Of a stretch of DNA of 64,000 nucleotides, positions 59,481-64,000 are shown piece by piece. The notes under the pieces were generated by a model. It did not search any database. It saw only the letters and a program-made list of their open reading frames with translations, and was not told where the DNA came from. Every line of letters begins with the position of its first letter. Position 1 is the stretch's first letter. Source of the DNA: an uncultured Desulfobulbus sp. (lineage in GTDB: Bacteria; Desulfobacterota; Desulfobulbia; Desulfobulbales; Desulfobulbaceae); assembly GCF_963664075.1 (NCBI RefSeq), contig NZ_OY760916.1, forward strand, positions 1,428,001 to 1,492,000, written 5' to 3'. A program made the translations under genes and the position numbers.

Positions 59481-61052
59481 ATGGTGCAACGATCAACTAT
59501 TCCGCAGAAACATCGTCTTCTTGTCCGTAATGCCAAACCAGGTGACGCTGCAGCCATAAGCGAACTCACCCACAGGGTTTATGATACGGATATGCCCAAT
59601 TATACCCCCGAGATGATTCTTTCGCATATTCGTCATTTTCCTGAAGGGCAGTGGGTTGCCACGGTCAATGAGGTTATTGTCGGCTATACGGCAAGCTTCC
59701 GCATCAGCGGTAAATTTGCCTTAAAGCCACATACCTGGGAGGGAATTACAGGTGGTGGTTCTGCCAGCCATCATGATGAAAATGGGGAGTGGCTCTACGG
59801 AATGGATGTCTGCGTGGATCCAGCCTATCGAGGTTATAAAATAGGGCAGCGATTTTATAACCAGCGTAAACGGTTTGTGCAGAAAAACGAGATCAAGGGC
59901 ATTGTTTTTGGCGGACGGTTACCAGGACTGCGGCGCAGGATCAAAGAGGTGGGGAGTGCGGAAAAGTATGTAGAGCTTGCCCGCGCCGGACGTATCCGCG
60001 ATTATGTGCTCAACTTTCAGTTGAGGAATGGATTTGAGATTATCGGCCTCATGCCGGGCTACATTGAAGAAGATCTAGATTCAATGGGCTATGGCACCCA
60101 TCTGGTCTGGCGAAATCCGTTGATGGCCCCTGACGGCAGCGCCAAGCCCAAGTGGGCCGGTGAGCGTGGTCGTTTACCGGCAACGGTTCGAGTGGCAGCG
60201 GTCCAGTACGAACAGCGGCGGGTGCAGAGCTTTGAGGAGTTTATGGGGATTGTCGAATACTTCGTCGATGTCTGTGCAGGATACAAGGCTGATTTCGTGT
60301 TGTTTCCTGAGATGTTTACCCTGCAGTTGCTTTCGACTCAGGAGCAGAGTCTCAATCCTGCCGATGCCATTGTTGAAATCACCGGGCAGACGCCTGAATT
60401 TGTCAAAAATATGCGTGAACTGGCCCTGCGCTATAACATCAATATCATTGGGGGATCACATCCAACCCGTAAGGAGGATGGCCGCATTTTAAACATTGCC
60501 TATGTCTTTCTTCGTGATGGGCAGGTCCATGAACAGGCAAAAATTCATCCAACAGCCAATGAAGAAACCTGGTGGAATGTCGAGGGTGGGGACAAACTCC
60601 AGCCCATCGAAACCGACTGCGGTCCCATTGGTGTGCTTATCTGTTACGATTCTGAATTTCCTGAGCTTGCCCGCCGCTTGACCGACCTTGGAGCGATGAT
60701 GCTCTTTGTTCCCTTTTGTACCGATGAACGGGCAGGTTATCAGCGGGTTCGTTACTGCTGCCATGCCCGGGCGGTGGAAAATCAGCTGTATGTGGTTATG
60801 GCCGGAAATGTCGGTAACCTGCCGCGGGTAAAAAACATGCATATCCAGTATGCCCAGAGCTGTATTTTGACGCCCTGTGATTTTCCCTTTGCCCGGGACG
60901 GTATCGCCGCTGACTCAAATCCCAATACTGAAACTGTATTGTTCGCAGATCTCAATATCGCTAACCTGCAGATGGCTCGAGCCAACGGTACGGTACAAAA
61001 CCTTAAAGACAGACGGCATGACCTCTACACCATCAAATGGTCAAAGCAGTGA
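59481..61052 (+). CDS. GNAT acetyltransferase fused to a carbon-nitrogen hydrolase
   Basis: The 523-residue protein joins an N-terminal GNAT domain (about 10-205; MDVCVDPAYRGYKIGQRFYN carries the acetyl-CoA loop) to a C-terminal nitrilase-superfamily domain (about 225-515). The latter has the catalytic Glu in VLFPEMFTL, Lys in QAKIHPTANEE and Cys in GVLICYDSEFPELARR. Such fusions occur in many bacteria as a conserved family of unknown substrate, perhaps acetylating and then hydrolysing amides. I chose the ATG at 59481, seven bases after GGAG, rather than the one at 59475. It is monocistronic. Confidence 0.9.
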   Translation: MVQRSTIPQKHRLLVRNAKPGDAAAISELTHRVYDTDMPNYTPEMILSHIRHFPEGQWVATVNEVIVGYTASFRISGKFALKPHTWEGITGGGSASHHDENGEWLYGMDVCVDPAYRGYKIGQRFYNQRKRFVQKNEIKGIVFGGRLPGLRRRIKEVGSAEKYVELARAGRIRDYVLNFQLRNGFEIIGLMPGYIEEDLDSMGYGTHLVWRNPLMAPDGSAKPKWAGERGRLPATVRVAAVQYEQRRVQSFEEFMGIVEYFVDVCAGYKADFVLFPEMFTLQLLSTQEQSLNPADAIVEITGQTPEFVKNMRELALRYNINIIGGSHPTRKEDGRILNIAYVFLRDGQVHEQAKIHPTANEETWWNVEGGDKLQPIETDCGPIGVLICYDSEFPELARRLTDLGAMMLFVPFCTDERAGYQRVRYCCHARAVENQLYVVMAGNVGNLPRVKNMHIQYAQSCILTPCDFPFARDGIAADSNPNTETVLFADLNIANLQMARANGTVQNLKDRRHDLYTIKWSKQ

Positions 61053-61265
61053 GGTGGAGGGTAGAGTATCTGTTTATCCAAGTATGAAGGAATCTTGAAT
61101 AATTGCTTTTTCTTCCCATTCTGGCGTCACGCTAAAAATTTTATCCACGGAATATCATATATATGCCTGCGGTAAAATTTTGCGCAATTCTCGGAGTCTG
61201 CGCTTACTTGGCCTTGATTGAAAAATCTAATTATTCAAGACACCCATGAGTCATGGATTTAGGTT
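61053..61265. other. Convergent intergenic region
   Basis: About 210 bp between the GNAT-nitrilase gene and the 3' end of cobN; no clear terminator or gene. Confidence 0.4.
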
Positions 61266-64000
61266 TCATTCACTGGCTTCCTCAAGCTCTCCTTCCACCT
61301 CCAGGTAGATTTCCTGCAGTTCATCAAGCGTCTCTTGGTCAGCCTGCCACAGTGAGCGAGCTGCGGCTTCCAAGAGCTTAGAGACAATGTTGTGGAGGGC
61401 GTGGGGATTCACCGTAAGCATCCACTGTTGCATCTGTGGATCAAGAGGAACTTTGCGGGCAAAGCGTCGATACATCCAATCGTCGACCACATTGGCGGTG
61501 GCATCCCAGCCGAGGATGATGTCCATGGCCTTGGAAATGTCTCCAGCTCCCTTGAATCCGTGCCGTTGCAACCCCTCCAGCCATTTGCTGTTGAGCAGCC
61601 TGGAGCGAAAGATATGCCGTGCTTCTTCCTGGGTGGTGCGCATGAGCACATGTTCGGGGTCTGCGCTGTCACCGGAGAGTGAAAAGGGGGCGCTCTTTCG
61701 AACCGACCGCACAGCAGCAATCAATCCACCATGATGGCTATAAAAATCCGTGCAGCTCATCATATCCTTTTCGCGCGAGTCTTCATTTTTGACCGTGACC
61801 TCCATGCGCGAGAGTACCCGCTGAAAGCCCTCCTGTGTTTCCTGGCCAAAGACATCGCGACCATAGGCATAGGAGGACCAGCGAATATACATGTGCCCCA
61901 GTTCATCCGCATCGTTCCAATTCTTTGATTCCACCAGCTCTGCAACACCGGTTCCATAACTCCCTGGAGGCGCACTGAAAAGACGAAAGGTCGCTTGTCG
62001 CAGAGCTTCTTTACCGCTCATCCCCTTTGCAAGCCAGTGTTGCTGATCACGCAGGACGTGCTTGCGCAGATAATTGCTCTCAGGATCTTCCTCTAAGGCG
62101 GCCACCATGGCAACCCCCTGATCGATGAGATCGATAAGCAACGGGAAGGCGTCGCGAAAGATGCCTGAGATTCTTGGCATGACATCGATGCGCGGGCGAC
62201 CAAGTTCGCTTAAGGGGGTGACCTCAAGCCCCCGGACCGCCCCTGAACCTTTTTTCCAGATCGGTCTGAGGCCCATGAGGGCAAAGATTTGAGCCACATC
62301 ATCTCCCTTGGAGCGCATGGTCGGGCTGGCCCAGAGCACTAGACCAACGCTTGTTGGGTAGCGGCCCTTTTGTTCCAGATACCTGGCGAGCAGGGCGTCG
62401 GCGAGTCGCTGGCCCACACGCCAGGCCGCAGGGGTGGGAATCTGTTGCGGATCAAGGGAGAAAAAGTTTCGGCCGGTGGGCAAAATGTCAATTTGACCTC
62501 GACTGGGAGCACCGGAAGGACCGGGAAGGACAAAGCGACCATTAAGAGCATCGACGCACGCAGCAAGCTCTTGTGTGGTTTCGGCCAGTTTGGGAAGCAG
62601 AACGTCCCGAATTGCGCTTAGAGCCACAGCCACCTGGGACCATTCCTGTTGAAAATAGCTGCGGCAGAGAGCCTCTATCTGGGTTGGTCGTTTAAGAAAC
62701 TCTTCGAGGAGATCAAGACAGCACTGGTGGAGTTCTGCCTTTGTTCCTGGTGACTGAGTACATCCGGAGGACAACGAAGCGGAGGTGCCGCTCCTCTTTT
62801 TTTGGGCATCGAGCACTGCCAGGCGCAGCGAGGGAACGTCTCCGTTGTCAAGCCGGGTCAGTTGGGCAAGGGTCTCTATCAGCAGTTTTCCCTGGGGTGG
62901 TTGCCCCAGCACATGCAACCCATCGGTGATGGTGGTATCACCGATTTCTTCAAGATAGTCATGCAGCCGTTGGACAACCGCCTCGTATTCTTTATCGCAC
63001 TGGGGGGGCTGGATGTCCAGATCCTGAGCGATCTCGTTGTCCATTGCCTCCTGCCAGATCAGTTGTGCCAACAGCGGGAGCTTTCCCTGGTCCTGAACCC
63101 GGGCTTCCCGGTATTGCTCCAGAAGTCGACTCAATCCGGCAAGTTCTTCATCTAGCTCCGCGTTGGTCAGGGCCGGGGGGAGGTGATCGATGATGCAGGC
63201 GTTGGCCCTGCGCTTGGCCTGGGTTCCTTCACCGGGATCATTGATGATGTAGGGATAAATATTGGGCAGCTCCTGCAGGGCAATATCCGGCCAGCAGCCT
63301 GCATCAAGGCCCACAGCCTTGCCGGGCAGCCACTCCAGAGAGCCGTGTTTACCGATATGGAGCACGGCATCAGCGGCAAAGACCTCTTTGATCCAGCGGT
63401 ACTGAGCGGTGTACGGGTAGGGAGGGCTGAGGATTTGGTTATGATAGAGCTGATCGATGTTTTCAAAGTACCCTCTGGGCGGTTGAATAGTGAGAAAGAT
63501 ATTGCCGTTACGCATGCCAGGGAAAAAGAGTCGTTGGTCATGGACCAAGAGGTCACCAGGAAAAGGCCCCCAATCTTTACGCTGTTGTTCACGGGCGGGG
63601 GAGGGGAGTTGCTGGTACCAGTCTTGGGCTGTGGCGCAATCAATGGAGGCCTCACTGCGCTCAGCCATCTGCTCGGGAAGCAGCCAACGACGATCGGCGG
63701 TAAGACGGCTGAGGAGGGATTGTGCCAGCTGGTCTCCACTTCGATACGGGTGCTCGATCTGGTACCCCTGTTCGATGAGTTGGTCCACCAGTTTGACAAC
63801 CGAGGCGAAGCTGTCCAGCCCGGAAGCGCAACCGATACGATCGTTGCGGGGCGGATAGTGGTGGAAAATGATGGCCACCCTTTTGTCTGCATTGGCAAGG
63901 TTTGAGAGTCTGGCCCAGTTAAGCGCCAGGCGGATTAGAGAGGTTATACGCTCGCCAATGGGCAGGTAGGTGTTGATCGCTGAGCCGGTAATGGGGTCGA
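61266..64000 (-). CDS. cobN: Cobaltochelatase subunit CobN (3' portion; gene runs off the window)
   Basis: At least 910 residues are visible and the frame is still open at the window's edge (LPIGERITSLIRLALNWARL, then NADKRVAIIFHHYPPRNDRI), so the usual start lies beyond 64000. This is the large subunit that inserts cobalt into the corrin ring (CobN/BchH family). Landmarks are FHHYPPRNDRIGCASGLDS, HIGKHGSLEWLPGKAVGL, DGLHVLGQPPQGKLLI, LPTGRNFFSLDPQQIPT and the C-terminal TVNPHALHNIVSKLLEAA. GTG at 63878 is an internal codon, not the start. BchH, the magnesium homologue, is less likely given the corrinoid context. Confidence 0.92.
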   Translation of the reverse strand, partial: DPITGSAINTYLPIGERITSLIRLALNWARLSNLANADKRVAIIFHHYPPRNDRIGCASGLDSFASVVKLVDQLIEQGYQIEHPYRSGDQLAQSLLSRLTADRRWLLPEQMAERSEASIDCATAQDWYQQLPSPAREQQRKDWGPFPGDLLVHDQRLFFPGMRNGNIFLTIQPPRGYFENIDQLYHNQILSPPYPYTAQYRWIKEVFAADAVLHIGKHGSLEWLPGKAVGLDAGCWPDIALQELPNIYPYIINDPGEGTQAKRRANACIIDHLPPALTNAELDEELAGLSRLLEQYREARVQDQGKLPLLAQLIWQEAMDNEIAQDLDIQPPQCDKEYEAVVQRLHDYLEEIGDTTITDGLHVLGQPPQGKLLIETLAQLTRLDNGDVPSLRLAVLDAQKKRSGTSASLSSGCTQSPGTKAELHQCCLDLLEEFLKRPTQIEALCRSYFQQEWSQVAVALSAIRDVLLPKLAETTQELAACVDALNGRFVLPGPSGAPSRGQIDILPTGRNFFSLDPQQIPTPAAWRVGQRLADALLARYLEQKGRYPTSVGLVLWASPTMRSKGDDVAQIFALMGLRPIWKKGSGAVRGLEVTPLSELGRPRIDVMPRISGIFRDAFPLLIDLIDQGVAMVAALEEDPESNYLRKHVLRDQQHWLAKGMSGKEALRQATFRLFSAPPGSYGTGVAELVESKNWNDADELGHMYIRWSSYAYGRDVFGQETQEGFQRVLSRMEVTVKNEDSREKDMMSCTDFYSHHGGLIAAVRSVRKSAPFSLSGDSADPEHVLMRTTQEEARHIFRSRLLNSKWLEGLQRHGFKGAGDISKAMDIILGWDATANVVDDWMYRRFARKVPLDPQMQQWMLTVNPHALHNIVSKLLEAAARSLWQADQETLDELQEIYLEVEGELEEASE

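Noticed and set aside
63878-63880. GTG at 63878 as the start of cobN
   Set aside because: The reading frame continues upstream to the window edge with CobN-like sequence, so this is an internal Val codon.
1-64000. CRISPR arrays, tRNA, rRNA and prophage genes
   Set aside because: I looked for regularly spaced direct repeats, tRNA-like T-loops and phage gene order and saw none.

Overview
The window reads as chromosomal DNA of a Gram-negative, probably strictly or facultatively anaerobic bacterium, most likely a Desulfobacterota (Desulfobulbales-like) sulfate reducer. This assignment is an inference from gene content: homocitrate synthase, an AMMECR1/MEMO1-type radical SAM protein, several sigma-54 promoters, a selenocysteine-containing glutaredoxin-like gene, anaerobic corrinoid genes (cobO, cobN, B12 riboswitch with TonB receptor), a TolC-type membrane fusion protein, and many two-component and Cache/PAS sensors. 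No rRNA, tRNA, CRISPR array or phage was seen.

Layout. 1-3010: a hypothetical secreted-type gene, then a DUF2721 membrane protein and an aldo/keto reductase bracketed by two inverted 226-bp MITE-like repeats, each sitting on the stop codon of a neighbouring gene. 3008-7843: a sigma-54-driven polyamine/diamine operon (type III PLP decarboxylase, SET-domain protein, class III aminotransferase, 4-aminobutanal dehydrogenase). 8395-10417: NAD salvage pair pncB-pncA. 10544-11998: nifV with a sigma-54 promoter and a possible NifA site. 12277-19407: SrkA kinase, a PhnD-like binding protein with a large hybrid sensor kinase, and small envelope proteins. 19644-23743: a PAS-LuxR regulator, AmrS, and a Fur-box-preceded ferric-reductase-like/YceI pair. 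24048-30031: a complete sucrose cassette (synthase, phosphatase, fructokinase, amylosucrase) in overlapping genes.

30117-36600: a UXX-star-like selenoprotein read through an in-frame TGA, a Cys-rich peptide with MarR regulator, cobO, an Fe-S protein, GNAT, Nudix with a coupled 48-residue gene, an Arg/Asp-rich lipoprotein, and an orphan HlyD lacking its hairpin. 36669-43315: a regulatory island in which an NtrC-type regulator lies between palindromic CTCTCATATTG sites and two sigma-54 promoters, one for hlyD and one for a decayed sensor kinase; an insertion sequence with 8-bp target duplication separates that relic from two response regulators. 43335-51293: orphan rod-type flagellar protein, EamA exporter, crcB with a DUF190-CBS protein, poxB, a chemoreceptor and a Cache-like periplasmic protein. 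51631-54337: B12 riboswitch and TonB receptor. 54481-58384: metallo-beta-lactamase-fold hydrolase and a DUF4388/Roadblock, Roadblock, haem-binding DUF3365, TPR operon. 58453-64000: repeat-like hairpins, a GNAT-nitrilase fusion and the 3' portion of cobN, which runs off the window.

Recurring themes are sigma-54 control (four candidate promoters), corrinoid supply, compatible-solute/sucrose metabolism and sensory signalling. The observations most worth a second look are the selenoprotein, the MITE pair at stop codons, the SET protein inside a diamine catabolic operon, and the sigma-54 island with the hairpin-less HlyD.
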